From contig NC_091973.1 in the NCBI RefSeq assembly GCF_036711975.1, forward strand, positions 6,014,001 to 6,078,000: DNA of 64,000 bases. Direction: 5' to 3'. The position numbers were made by a program, and so were the translations under genes. Source of the stretch: Onthophagus taurus (taxonomy: Eukaryota > Arthropoda > Insecta > Coleoptera > Scarabaeidae). The notes beneath the pieces were generated by a model. That model saw nothing but the letters and a program-made list of their open reading frames with translations, made no database searches and had not been told where the DNA came from. Position 1 is the first letter of the stretch. Every line of letters starts with the position of its first letter. Positions 11,480 to 25,300 of the stretch are shown here, in pieces.

Positions 11480-14400
11480 CTATGTAGTTATATCTTTAAT
11501 ATATCATACGGAGTGAAAGAAGGTGTCATATTTTAAACTAAGGACACTTCCTTCGCTACCGTACAACAAATTAAGATTAAAAATTAATAATTTTTAATAA
11601 ATTTTAGAAAAATTTAATAATATAATATAGCATTCCAAAATTAACTTAAATATTGCAGTTATTATATCTTTAATGTGTCGTACGGTGTGAAAGAAGATGT
11701 TATATTTTAAATTAAACACGCTCCAGTCACTAACGTACAACAAATTAAGATTAAAACGACCACGTTGGATTTGATTTCGATTTGATTTGAAGAAATGTAA
11801 ACTAAAAACAGAAAAAAAAACATTAATAATATTAATAATCCATAAAATATTAGTTTAATTAGCTCACAACTAGAATAGTCATCTTATCAGTCCATCCAGT
11901 TAATCAGATTGGTGGTGCCAGGTGCTGAAGTTGACGCATTCCAAAATTGACTTATATATTGCAGTTATTGTATCTTAATGTATCGTACGGTGTGAAAGAA
12001 GGTGTTATATTTTAAATTAAACACACTCCAGTCACAAACGTACAACAAATTAAGCTTAAAACGACCACGTTGGATTTGATTTCGACTTGATTTGAAGAAA
12101 TGTCAATTAAAACCACAAAAAAATCAGGGAGACTGATTTCCAGAGACTGGAAAGGCAAGAAGGAGATTGGTAATAGAAGAAAAACAGTGAAGAGCGACTG
12201 GAAAAGAAAGATTAAGACCTGGATGAGATTAGGAAAAATAGAAGCAAAAGTCTCAATAGAGACTGAAAAGTAATTAATGTAACATAAATAAGTAATACAA
12301 CATATTTTTGTCACCAAAAATAGCTTTCTATTCAACATTAGGTTGTAGTATTACTTTATGATGCAAAAGCATAAAATTCCTAAGCTTGGGATTTAAGACT
12401 TAAGACTGGTAGTACAAGAAAGAGACTGGAAATAGACTAATAATAAGAGAAGGAGACTCAATAGAGACAGGAATGAAACAAAATGGATTGAGCAGAGAAG
12501 TCAGAGACTGGAAAGAGATAGATATTAGGAAGAGATTGGAAACAGATCGGTTATCATAGAAAGAGCTAAACTGGCAGATTTAATACTGACTAATAATAAA
12601 AGAGTCACCAGTACTTTCTAAAGTTGATGCTTTCCAAAATTAACTTAAATATTGCAGGTATTGTATCATAATGTATCGTACGGTGTGAATGAAGGTGTTA
12701 TATTTTAAATTAAACACTCCAGTCACACCCGTACAACAAATTAAGATTAAAACGATCACGTTGGATTTGATTTCGAGTTGACTTGAAGAAATGTTCACTA
12801 AAAACAGAAAAGTAACATTAATAATATAAGAAAATAAATAATAACGCATAGAATGTTAGTTTAATTAGCTCACAACTAGAATACCCATCTTATGATTCCA
12901 TCCGGTTGATCAGATTGGTGGTGCCACGTACTGAAGTTGACGCATTCCAAAAGTAACTTAAATATTGCACTTACTGTATCTTAATGTATCGTACGATGTG
13001 AAAGAAGGTGTTATATTTTAAACTAAACACACTCCAGTCACTAACGTACAACAAATTAAGATTAAAACCATCACGTTGAATTTGATTTCGACTTGATTTG
13101 AAGAAATGTCAACTATAAACAGAAAAAAAAACTTTAATAGTATTAATAATCCATAGAATATTAGTTTAATTAGCTCACAACTAGAATAGTCATCTTATCA
13201 TTCCATCCCGTTGATCAGATTGGTGTTACCAGGTAGTGAAGTTGACGCATTCCAAAATTAACTTAAATATTGCAGTTATTGTATCTTAATGTATCGTACG
13301 TTGTGAAAGAAGGTGTTATATTTTAAATTAAACACTCTCCAGTCACAAACGTACAACAAATTAAGATTAAAACGATCATGTTGGATTTGATTTCGGCTTG
13401 ATTTGAAGAAATGTCAACTATAAACAGAAAAAAAACTTTAATGATATTAATAATCCATAGAGTATTAGTTTAATTAGCTCACAACTAGAATAGTCATCTT
13501 ATCATTCCATCCCGTTGATCAGATTGGTGTTGCCAGGTACTGAAGTTGACGCATTCCAAAATTGACTTATATATTGCAGTTATTGTATCTTAATGTATCG
13601 TACGGTGTGAAAGAAGGTGTTATATTTAAAATTAAACACTCTCCAGTCACAAACGTACAACAAATTAAGATTAAAACAATCATCTTGGATTTGATTTCGG
13701 CTTGATTTGAAGAAATGTCAACAATAAACAGAAAAAAAATTTTAATGATATTAATAATCCATAGAGTATTAGTTTAATTAGCTCACAACCAGAATAGTCA
13801 TCTTATCATTCCATCCCGTTGATCAGATTGGTGTTGCCAGGTACTGAAGTTGACACATTCCAAAATTGACTTATATATTGCAGTTATTGTATCTTAATGT
13901 ATCGTACGTTGTGAAAGAAGGTGTTATATTTTAAATTAAACACTCTCCAGTCACAAACGTACAACAAATTAAGATTAAAACGATCATCTTGGATTTGATT
14001 TCGGCTTGATTTGAAGAAATGTCAACTATAAACAGAAAAAAAACTTTAATAATATTAATAATCCATAGAATATCAGTTTAATTAGCTCATAACCAGAATA
14101 GTCATCTTATCATTCCATCCCGTTGATCAGATTGGTGTTACCAGGTACTGAAGTTGACGCATTCCAAAATTAACTTAAATATCGCAGTTATTGTATCTTA
14201 ATGTATCGTACGGTGTGAAAGAAGGTGTTATATTGTAAATAAAACACACTCCAGTCACTACCGCACTACAAAGTAAGATTAAAACGATCACATTGGATTT
14301 GGTCTCGATTTGATTTGAAGAAATGTCAACTAAAATCAGAAAAAAAATCTTACTATTCCATCCAGTTGATCAGATTGGTGTTGCTAGGTACTGAAGTTGA

Positions 14401-15990
14401 TGTATTCCAAAATTAACTTAAATATTGCAGTTATTGTATCTTAATTTATTGTGCGGTGTGAAAGCAGTTGTTGTATTTTAAATGAAACACACTCCAGTCA
14501 CTACCGTACTACAAAGTAAGATTAAAACGATCACATTGGATTTGGTCTCGATTTGATTTAAAGAAATGTCAACTAAAATCAGAAAAAAAAATCTTACTAT
14601 TCCATCCGGTTGATCAGATTGCTGTTACCAGGTACTGAAGTTGACGCATTCCAAAATTAACTTAAATATTGCAGTTATTGTATCTTAATGTATCGTACGG
14701 TGTGAAAGAAGGTGTTATATTGTAAATAAAACACACTCCAGTCACTACCGCACTACAAAGTAAGATTAAAACGATCACATTGGATTTGGTCTCGATTTGA
14801 TTTGAAGAAATGTCAACTAAAATCAGAAAAAAAAATCTTACTATTCCATCCAGTTGATCAGATTGGTGTTGCTAGGTACTGAAGTTGACGCATACCAAAA
14901 TTAACATAAATATTGCAGTTATTGTATCTTAATGTATCGTACGGTGTGAAAGAAGGTGTTATATTTTAAATTAAACACTCTCCAGTCACCAACGTACAAC
15001 AAATTAAGATTAAAACGATCATCTTGGATTTGATTTCGGCTTGATTTGAAGAAATGGCTACTAAAAACTGAAAAGAAAATCTTATCATTCCATCCGGTTG
15101 ATCAGGTTGCTGTTACCAGGTACTGAAGTTGACGCATTCCAAAATTAACTTAAATATTGCAGTTATTGTATCTTAATGTATCGTACGGTGTGAAAGAAGG
15201 TGTTATATTGTAAATAAAACACACTCCAGTCGCTACCGCACTACAAAGTAAGATTAAAACGATCACATTGGATTTGGTCTGGATTTGATTTGAAGAAATG
15301 TCAACTAAAATCTGAAAAAAAAATTTTACTATTCCATCCGGTTGATCAGATTGGTGTTAGCAAGTACTGAAGTTGACGCATACTAAAATTAACATAAATA
15401 TTGCAGTTATTGTATCTTAATGTATCGTACGGTGTGAAAGAAGGTGTTATATTTTAAATTAAACACTCTCCAGTCACCAACGTACAACAAATTAAGATTA
15501 AAACGATCATCTTGGATTTGATTTCGGCTTGATTTGAAGAAATGGCTACTAAAAACTGAAAAGAAAATCTTATCATTCCATCCGGTTGATCAGATTGGTG
15601 TTGCTAGGTACTGAAGTTGACGCATTCCAAAATTAACTTAAATATTGCAGGTATTGTATCTTAATTTATTGTGCGGTGTGAAAGCAGTTGTTATATTTTA
15701 AATAAAACACACTCCAGTCACTGCCGCACTACAAAGTAAGATTAAAACGATCACATTGGATTTGGTCTCGATTTGATTTGAAGAAATGTCAACTAAAATC
15801 AGAAAAAAAAATCTTACTATTCCATCCAGTTGATCAGATTGGTGTTGCCAGGTACTGGAGTTGACGCATTTCAAAATTAACTTAAATATTGCAGTTATTG
15901 TATCTTAATGTATCGTACTGTGGGAAAGAAGGTGTTATATTTTAAATTAAACACACTTCAGACGCCACAGTACAACAAATTAAGATTAAA
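11480..15990. repeat. Satellite with 304-bp and 244-bp variants
   Basis: The landmark GAAGTTGACGCATTCC (one copy reads GGAG) recurs at 12933, 13238, 13542, 13846, 14150, 14393, 14637, 14881, 15124, 15368, 15613 and 15857. Steps are 304-305 bp up to 14150 and 243-245 bp after it. The short form lacks about 60 bp around TTAGTTTAATTAGCTCACAA. Older, less regular copies extend left to about 11480. They are interrupted at about 12360-12610 by purine-rich sequence with repeated GAGACTGGAA. Short frames inside are repeat artefacts. Confidence 0.93.
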
Positions 15991-16449
15991 TGAAACAAAA
16001 ATGTATACAGGTGTCCCATTAAGGGTATAGAGCGGCTGTATATCGACAACGGTAAAGCCTAGAGGTTTGGGAAAAAATCCTTATAGGCAAACTGAGCAAG
16101 AGAAATAGCTGGAAACGATGAGCTATAACTTTGACAACATCATTTAATAGCTTGGATAATTTTTACCGCATCGCTTTTGTTTTGCGATATTTTTCATATC
16201 TGTCATAATGCGTTCTCAAATGTTTACATTTCAATATCTCCTGGACCATTCAACCGACTTGAATATTTTCGGTGTTGTTTGAAAGAGCATTTTATGCTCC
16301 TTTTAAAGATATTTTCAGTAAGATCGTTTGCTTTAAAACAACTAAGGTAGACGGCGTTATCTGCAGTGATTACATACTTTTGTGATTTTTGAAGAAAAGT
16401 TAAATGGAACGGTACTATTTACTTCACAGATGCTTAGTCACCTTAAAAT
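15991..16449. other. Possible transposon end beside the satellite
   Basis: TA-CAGGTGTCCC at 16013-16024 resembles the CAGGGTGTCC ends of elements elsewhere in this window. No matching right end was found nearby, so only a fragment is suggested. Confidence 0.3.
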
Positions 16450-17715
16450 TTACTAAATATTAGTGAAAACCGCATCTCGATGTCGCCATCCGTTCTCGAA
16501 TGAATATTTTTCATATAAAATGCTACCCTTCCTCGGCCGTAGTGGTCTCTTCCGATTCTTTGCGCTCCGATAATAAAGCCCTTCTTTCTTCTTTAGCCAT
16601 ATCTGTGACGTTCCGCTCAGCGAATTTAACGCGGCGCGCAACGGCTTCTTCACAAAACTTATAGCAGGGCCTATAACAAGACTTGAAGCTTCCATTATCT
16701 TCATCATGCTGCTGTAGCCATCCTTATAGTAACAAGTAGCCAAGTCTGTTGCTAGATCGAGGACTTTTTGAGCAACTTTCTGAGTAAAGCCTCCGATGAA
16801 CCTGGTTAAAAGTCTTCTTTGCTCAGATCTTCATAGATAGGCTTTATAGCTTCGAAAACTTCAATGCGCATCGGCGGCTTATGTTTATGATTAGCAACAT
16901 CATCTTTGGCGTGCCCTTTTTCGTAAGAGCACCATGAATTTTCGCCGGCAGGACAGAAATAATGCTGTCGTTGCCCAAATAGCTTTCTTAATTTCTTCTA
17001 TCGAATATTTGTTCCTTATTGCTAATTCCTATTATTGCCTTTCGTCTTTTTTTAAGTTACACAAGCGTGTTCCACACATTCTTTCTTAAATACAGCAAAA
17101 TTTTCGTATGGTTGACAATCTTGAATTCCTTTAAATGTTTTGCTGTCTCCGTCATAATAACGATATTTTATTGCATGCAGTTCTTCTGGGCGAGAGAAAC
17201 ATTTTGATGATTGAATCCACTTCCATTTTACTGGATGATCCCTCATGGTTAGCTTAACATTCGTTTGCGTGATTTTCTATCCATTCTTTATACTCAGTAG
17301 TTCCTTCTGTTTTTTTCAGTATTTGCATGATTTGCAATATTTAGATTTAACTATTACATCTAATACTTTTCCTGTGTGCCAGCCAATTAACGAAGCAATT
17401 CCAAATAGAGAAGAAAATCCTCGTTTACGCCATCACCAAATACTGTCAAGCCGTCATTTTGCCCATTTTCTTCACTGAGTCCCTTTTCCGCAGCAGCCGC
17501 TTTTTTCTTTTTACAATAGTATAGTAGAAAGAGTGATATATTGGAGGCGGCAAGTTCATGAAAGCACAAAATTTTGTTATACATTATTATTTTGCATTCT
17601 TTGCACACTAATATTTCAGACAAAGTAGAGAAAACGATCAGAAAATCTATGAAACGGTACTCGAAGGTCGAAGAAATATTGATGTCATAGTCATCATGCG
17701 ACTTCTTCAACTTCT
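16450..17715 (-). pseudogene. Mutator-like transposase relic
   Basis: Minus-strand fragments in order match the Mutator-like transposase proteins common in insects. Near 17600, YRFIDFLIVFSTLSEILVC then KECK forms the N-terminal part. At 17210-17070, RPEELHAIKYRYYDGDSK then PYENFAVFKKECVEHA is the DGDS catalytic-core region. At 16955-16800, AGENSWCSYEKGHA then PPMRIEVFEAIKPIYEDL is the C-terminal core, broken by a stop after KEDF. At 16743-16453 a basic tail reads IWLKKKEGLYYRSAKNRK. Frames change between blocks and stops occur, so it is dead. No terminal inverted repeats were located. The family assignment comes from remembered motif patterns and is strong for the DGDSK block. Confidence 0.8.
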
Positions 17716-18089
17716 ATGCAGACTCACGTTTTAATTTTTCTTTTTCAATATGTATTTATTCTGCAGCTTCCTCCCTTTAATGTTATTTCGAGAAGCACGT
17801 GTTGATAAATCATGGGAGGCTTTTTTCCGACTTAAATACAATTTACTCACTCATTACACGAAATTTTTAAGTACCTGCTAAACAGACGCGTACGATTGTT
17901 CAATTGTTTGAAAATATAAACAATTGACTTTCGAAATAATAATCTGACAATACCTAAGTGCCATCTATATTATAATAGAGGAAATTATATTTAACCGTTG
18001 CATTAAATTATATCACTATAATGTAATTAATATCATTTTAAATTATTGCCGTTTGAATTTCGTTTTAAAACCTAAATTAGTGAATTAAG
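17716..18089. other. Intergenic spacer
   Basis: AT-rich unique sequence; no gene or repeat recognised. Confidence 0.5.
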
Positions 18090-19120
18090 TTAAAAAAAAT
18101 CGAATTTTTTAAACTTCAGGGGTGGCGTTACCCCTTAATCAATCTTAAAAAGAAGTTGTTTGGTATTTGTGTAAGTTGTTATTATGCTGAAAATACCTAC
18201 CACAATATTGACAGTCCCTAAGTCAACATTATTTTAAAATACAATGTTAAGACCAGGAACTGTCTAATATGTAGAAGGTGATTACAATCATTTCAATCAG
18301 CTCGACCTCATCAGGTAAGCTCCTTATCACGTTACTCCAAGAGCGCAACGACATCTTCATTATCAACCTCCATCGACTTGCCTTCCTAAAGTAATAATAT
18401 TTAAATCAGTAAAGCAATCCGTTCAAAGTTTTTCCAAACATCCTATCATTCTAACTATCAGGGGAAATGATCATTCTAACAGCATCGAGAACATTAAACT
18501 TATTCCTTCTTATTCTTGGCTATTCTTAAATTTGTTGGTGTGTCTGAGAGTGCTGTTTCTTTGTTTAAGAGTTATCTGTTTGATAGAACGCAGGCGGTTA
18601 AGGTGGGATCTTATTTACAATCTATACCAGCAATTTATTCTCAAAGTTAATTCTTCCCAACTGTATCTAGATTTCCTGCCTGGTGAGCAATCGGAAGCTT
18701 GTGATAAAGTAACGGAGGATTTAAATAACTTATGTATGGAAATTAAGAGACCTGCTCTTTTGGTCAACCCTGACAAGAATTAATGTATTTTATTTACTAA
18801 AAAGGGTAGTTTATTTGTTAATAAGGATGATATTAATATTAGGATGCTTAGAGTACAGTTAGGACTAACCAATTCAATTAATTTGTTATGTAGGCGTGCT
18901 TATGGTTCCCTTGCTTATGGTTTAAAAAAAATCGAATTTTTTAAACTTCAGGGGTGGCGTTACCCCTTAATCAATCTTAAAAAGAAGTTGTTTGGTATTT
19001 GTGTATGTTGTTATTATGCTGAAAATACCTACCACAATATTGACAGTCCCTAAGTCAACATTATTTTAAAATACAATGTTAAGACCAGGAACTGTCTAAT
19101 ATGTAGAAGGTGATTACAAT
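18090..19120 (+). pseudogene. Non-LTR retrotransposon relic with duplicated 3' tail
   Basis: A 199-bp sequence ending GGTGATTACAAT occurs at 18090-18288 and again at 18922-19120; I see one difference. Between the copies are reverse-transcriptase fragments: KFVGVSESAVSLFKSYLF then DRTQAVKVGSYLQS near 18529-18640, followed by LNNLCMEIKRPALLVNPDK near 18723-18780. The second copy is read as the 3' end of the element carrying this RT fragment. The first is read as a 5'-truncated neighbour of the same family. It ends about 240 bp before the Utx start codon. Confidence 0.72.
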
Positions 19121-19357
19121 TCGTATTTGATTTTAATTTACACATATGAAGATAAACGCACTCTATGAAAGAATAAGCTAAATTAAAAGTGTCATTTTGG
19201 AATACAGTTACCTGTAAGACGCCATATTGAAAAATTAGCTAAATGTTGGGCATTTTTATCTGGTTACGTCTCGCGAAGTGTTTATTTATAGAAATTTGAT
19301 CCTGAGAGTTCCCGCGAAAGCATCATTGTATGTTCGTGGTTGTAATTTAATCGTAAA

Positions 19358-22300
19358 ATGAATAAACCGGCCATTCGCGCTGACGATCCGGACGACATAA
19401 GCATGACCGCCCAGGAATTGCATGTCCTTTCCGAGCTGGATAGGTAATCAACATGATTAATATTGTTAGTTAAACACTTTAATATCTGTTTTTAGTCGGC
19501 AGTATGGATTTTTGCAGCTAAACGCCACTGAAAACGCCAAAAAGAAAGCCTTAGTTGTAAAGGTAAGAACCCTAAATCAATGATACATTATATATATATA
19601 TATATTATTAACTTTTAGGCTGTCAAATATTTACAACTTATGGTTGTGCAAGCTAGGCGGCAACAGAAGCAGGACTTCTCATTGTCTAGCAAGCCCAGCA
19701 CAAAAAACATTAGCATCGATCCAAAAACATGGGTAAAGTTGGGACATTTTCATTTGTTACTTGAAGAGTATCGAAAAGGTAATGACAAACATTTTTGTCA
19801 TAAGCAAGATTTTAATAAAGTATTTCTTATAGCCTTGTCAGCATATCAAATGTTTTATAAAATCGAAGGTGAAAATAATTGGAAAGATACCACCTTCCTG
19901 TACGGATTAGGATTAGTCTATTTCCATTACAATGCCTTTCAATGGTAAGTTACTGAAAAACGAAAATAAATCACTTATCGCTTTTAATAGAGTAAATAAA
20001 GATTTATTAACAATTTAAATCAATTAATTTAGTAGCAAGTAGACCGCTTTTAAAGCATTCCTATAAGTCGATCTATCTGGGTATAGATGGCGATACCATA
20101 TCTAGAACAACAACCGTGTCAAAAGCAGGAAAAGCGATGATTCAATCGCACTTTGCCGATATGGATCAAATTGAGGACCCTACCCCTTCGTATTTGCATA
20201 ATCGTTAAAATTGGAAGCGTAAGAACACGTGTGTAACAGCTGCGCTACTGTAATAAAAAAACGGATTGTCCCTATTGATTATGTAATGAGTACTAAAGGG
20301 GTGGCTTGTTCAACCAAAATTTTCTATGCGTAAAATGCAACTAAAGAAATTTTGTTACCACGCGTAAGAAAAAAAATAATTTGTGCGTTCCCGATTCTTA
20401 AAATAAAAACTGGAGAAGAGAGGCGTTGACCGTAGAAGCAAAAAGATTTAAGGTGTCTTATTTTTAAACCGGTCGATGGGTTGAAAAGGTTTTAAAATTC
20501 TCGAAAAAAAGAATAATAATAATAAAATCGTCCTCGGTGATGGAGAAAAGAGAGAGACTTTCGTTTTTCATTCCCAAAAGCCGCGCGCACACAAAGGACG
20601 GTGGCGACGAGAGATGGCACTGTTTTTCCCGGAACGATTTGAAAATCGAGGTCGTTTACCTCAAATGTTGGCGTGTATAGACAGTTCTCAGCCGGCCACT
20701 GTACTTTTCAAGGTCGGCTAGACAAGTCTCACTCTAAGAAATAAAAAAGAATACATAAAAATAAAGAAAAAAAACCCTTCGACGGTTCTCAGGTCCAATA
20801 ACGTATCAGGTATTTCGGCGAACCGTGGTTTCTCTTTTTTCGTTTACGCTAAATTATGGTTGGCGTCTATTAAAAACCGTCCTGCAAAACAAAGGGGATC
20901 CCGAGACATAATGATAGTGGTAGAACCACGCACACCCATTTTTATTTATTGGTCGCCTGTAATTTTGTTTATAACATTAACTTTTCAAAACCCTAATTAT
21001 TTATTGGATCGAATTTCGTAGAACCAGAAAAAAATAATACGCAACCAATAAATGTTCTAAACTCATTTTGTGAAGAATATATCTAACACATTCTAAATTG
21101 TCAAGAGTGCAAACTAATATTTAAACACAACCTTACATTCCTGACAATTACAAATGTATAAGATACAATTTTATACAAATTCATATAGCCTGATTCAGAA
21201 TATGTATCACAAAACACTTTTAATGTCAATAGAAAAGATGGTAAGTCTGGAAGATAAACAATAAAAGCAACCTGGGTGAAGAACTCGGCATTAAAATAGA
21301 GGCAGCGGGCCAAGAAGATCCTTTCTAGGACAAGGAAATTACCAGAAATACAAAAATTATTATATCTGGAGAAAATTAACACCTACAGATGATAATGCGT
21401 TACTAATATCTAACACATTCTAAATTGACAAGATTTATATCAAAAAAAATCTAACATCCCTTGCAATTAAAAACATATAAGATAAAGTTTAATGAATGAT
21501 GGATAAAAACGTTTAAGGAGAATATATCTAAAACACATTATAAACTGCCAAGAATGTCAGATTTATATAAAAAAATCCTAACACTCCCGGCAATTAGAAA
21601 TGTATAAGATAAAGTTTTATACAAATTAACTCAGTCTTTATCACGATACCCAACACATCAAAAGCGCCTTATTAACATACATATGTAGAATATATCTAAA
21701 ATACATTCACATTGTCAAAAGTGACGTATTAACATATAAAAAATACGGCCACTTCTGACAATGATAAATGTAAATTGAAATCGAAAATTAAAATTATTTT
21801 GAGTTAATAAAGAGATTATATACATTCGTAGGAATTGTGGCAACATAGCTCTCAATAAAAATATCTAGTTACCAAGATAAAGACATCGACGTAACAAACA
21901 ACGAAAATTCGATCCCCCCATTGCAACTATCAAAGCAATTACTTAGAATTTATAATATTAAATTAATTGAGGCGAATTTTACCAGCACATTCTAGGACGA
22001 TCTTCTAAATATGTTTTAACAAACTCAACATATTTAGATAAGATCATCTCAGAATTATGAGGTTCGGTTGATTTCCTCGGCGAGTGATACTACCACATTC
22101 TAAGGTAAGATTCCAAATGTGATTGGATCAAAACACATTTGGCATACTTGCCTTTATAGTGTGAGTAGTTAAATTTAAACGTATTTTGTAAATATGCGAA
22201 ATCATAAATAGTCAAAGCATAATTTCATGATATAATTATCGAGAATTTTTCATTTACCAAATACATTGTTGGTATCCTCTTCAATTGGAGGAGAAAAACA

Positions 22301-25300
22301 TGATCAAAAACCCGTCTCGATACAGAAATCTCTTTGGGAGCCTCTTTGGACGAGACTCAAGATGATTACGACGTCACGGTAGGTGAGGTCAAAGTCCTGA
22401 CGCCTCTCCCCGTTGATCAGAGTGCGAGTTGAGTTCAATACACCGCTGACGTCACAATCTTAAGAGGTAAACATGGCCAAATAAATTTTTAACTACAACA
22501 AAAGTGGAAAAAAGTTAAACACAAAGAAATTAAAATTGAATTTGATTCTTACTTGCGATCCGTTCGGTTCGGACTGCCGAAAACGTTCTGACGATTAATC
22601 GCAAAAGTTCGAATTGCGCTGGACTTGAACTAGTTTAGGTAGGGTGAAATATTTTCACTATCTACTACGATAAATGAACTCAATTTTAATATATCGGGTT
22701 TCTTCTGGAAACGACTTGACCAACCGGTGAGTTGGATTAATATTGTTTTAGTAATGCGATAAGAATATGAATTAATATTAGCTAGAATAAGAATTCTTTT
22801 ATTATTTTATCATTGCATGACGAATTAAAATTATTTCTATATATAATAAATTCTTCAATTATCAATCACCTATTTCATTCCAAATTAAGACATAATAAAT
22901 TTTTATTTTTACAAAGATGTTTCAACAAGTTGTAAAAAAGAAAACAAAAAACGTCCCAAGTGTGCATTGAAAAGAAATTATCAAAAGAAACTTTTACGAC
23001 AATGTTAGAAGAATTGAAATGGAAAAAAAGAATTCGAGGAGACCAAACAATAGTGGAAGGTGCATCCTTCCGCGAACGAGAAACGTTTTCTTCTCTATGG
23101 TGCTATGGTTGAGGAGTTTTCGTTTTTCGGTATGAAACGGATGAGTGAGAGAAGAATTTAGACAGGTATAGAGAGTGCATAGTGAAAAGCAGAGAAGCAG
23201 GGCATATTATAGTGGACCGCCGCACGTGTCAGCGTACCACACGAACGTTGCGTAATATTTGTGCAAGTGCAATTGAACAAAGGACATTGCCTGCGTGCCT
23301 TCTTCCTGGACTTGCGCCCTGGCGATTTCCGAGCGTTTCCGAACGGTCCGAGCGTTCCGACGACGGTTTGGCGCGGAAAACTAGACCTTATGGCGATGGT
23401 ACATAAAGGCACCTTTTGATGGTACCATCCCACCCCGGAGCAGCTATTACACGGATACGGCGGCTCAGAGGTGATCCGAGTTTTAGGGGATCCGAGGAGT
23501 CAGTCGGGAAGGAGAAAGGAGGCGTGTTGCTCGTCGGTGCGGTGCAACTTAATTTTTTGTTTGTTTATTATTATTTGAAACGATCTCTGCGGGTTCGCGA
23601 CGACGATGTAAAGTTTTTATTTTAAGTGTGTAGTTAGCCGCCGGATTTAAACAAGCACAATAAATGTACCGAAAATCGGAAACGACGTGCAGCGAGGACG
23701 ATAAGCAATTTCGACTACGACGATTTGGGTAATGGTAAGTTGAAGGACCTCCCGACCTGCCGGAACGGCATCGACTTTGTTTGATCAAAACCACCGGAAA
23801 CGGGATGGTACATTTTTGTATTAATTTTCCGGAAAATTAAAACCGTCCCAACGTTCTCATCCGCCATGATGCCAATGACATATCTCACGTTATCCCCGAC
23901 GACCTTATGACGTCACTGTTAAATGTCTTCCTTCCTTCCTCTCGTCATCGTGACGACATCAACAAACCCGGAGTGCAAGAGTTAATTTTGAATCGGCTTG
24001 TCATCGCCCAGATCAGAATGAGTACACTGCGTACAATGCAGTCTAAGGATGGATATTTATTGTTTGATTTTTTTAACTATTTCCGATTGGCGGAACCACC
24101 AAGTTTTTGACCAAGCAGACCAGATGGTCAACGAGGAACCCCTTTCGTTTCAACCCTTTCATTTCGGTATCCGAGTGAATAACCTTATCACGTAGGGCGA
24201 TTGGACCACGTTCCTATGAGTATTGATTTACCAGGCCGTTTGAAAACGAAATCAAACCGGTCCCGGCTTCACACCCCTCGGCAAAACCGGGGGCTGAAAA
24301 AAAAACGCACCATTGTTACTTTGAGAACAAAGGGGCTCCGGAGGGTTCGGAGCTGACCTGCTTTCCGTCGTCGGAACCAAAACGGTTGCAATTGCGGAAG
24401 GTCAAATTTTCAGCTCGCCGCCGGCTTGTCTGTAACCTTGGACTTGTGCGTCAATGACCGAAAGTCTATACCTGTCCAAATGCTCTACGAAGGGAACGTC
24501 GAAGAGGAGTCCGTTCCGGGACCTTCCCGGACCTTTTGTCGGGAACTTTCCTTTTACTATAAACCATTGTCTCCTGGTTCACCTGTACAGCTGCCGAAGC
24601 AGCTGGTCGCCTTCTTCACTCCATCTGCTTCCGTGCCGATCCTACGTGACCAAGTTTTACCATCACACGCGCCCGCTTAGGAGAAAAACGAAACATACGT
24701 CTGTTCTTCCTCTACTGGCACCACCATAAATGTATCGTCTTCCAGCTTTCGTTCATTAACCACTGATAACATTAATTGCTACGGGCTAAACCATTAAAAT
24801 AAAAAGTGTGTAAAAAGAGTGAATAAGTTATTGAAGAACAATATAGGATAATAATATAAGAAAGGGTTGTGCGGTCAACAGGTGTGGCGTGCCAAAGATT
24901 TTACATATTTTAGTTGCTGGCGAACGCACTTGCATTTTATCTTCACGTACCATCTAATTTGAGGTGTAAACTCGGTCCGGAAAAGGGCGCTTATTTAATA
25001 ATTTGTACTGAAATTTTTTAAGGGGAGATATGTAAATCAGATCAAAAAAATCTTCGTGGACGAACAAGTACGTACACACTTATATGATTTATCGCCTTAA
25101 TAATCCATTTGACGATAACTAGGCGACGCATGAAAGGGGGCATTATACCGATTTTTATCACACGTATCTTTGGCATAGGACAATGGTCTTTATATCAAAT
25201 TGCAACGTAACGGAAATAATATAATTATCTATTGTATTTATACTACGTTCAGCAAACAAAGACGTGGCAACGTGGACGAACCCGCGCAATCAAACACCTA

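Noticed and set aside
12012-12849. Minus-strand ORFs of 69-108 codons
   Set aside because: They lie within the satellite and are low-complexity hydrophobic translations that recur with the repeat.
23158-24729. Several ORFs of 67-91 codons in the GC-richer part of Utx intron 4
   Set aside because: They overlap in different frames on both strands, lack domains, and are expected by chance where GC content is higher.
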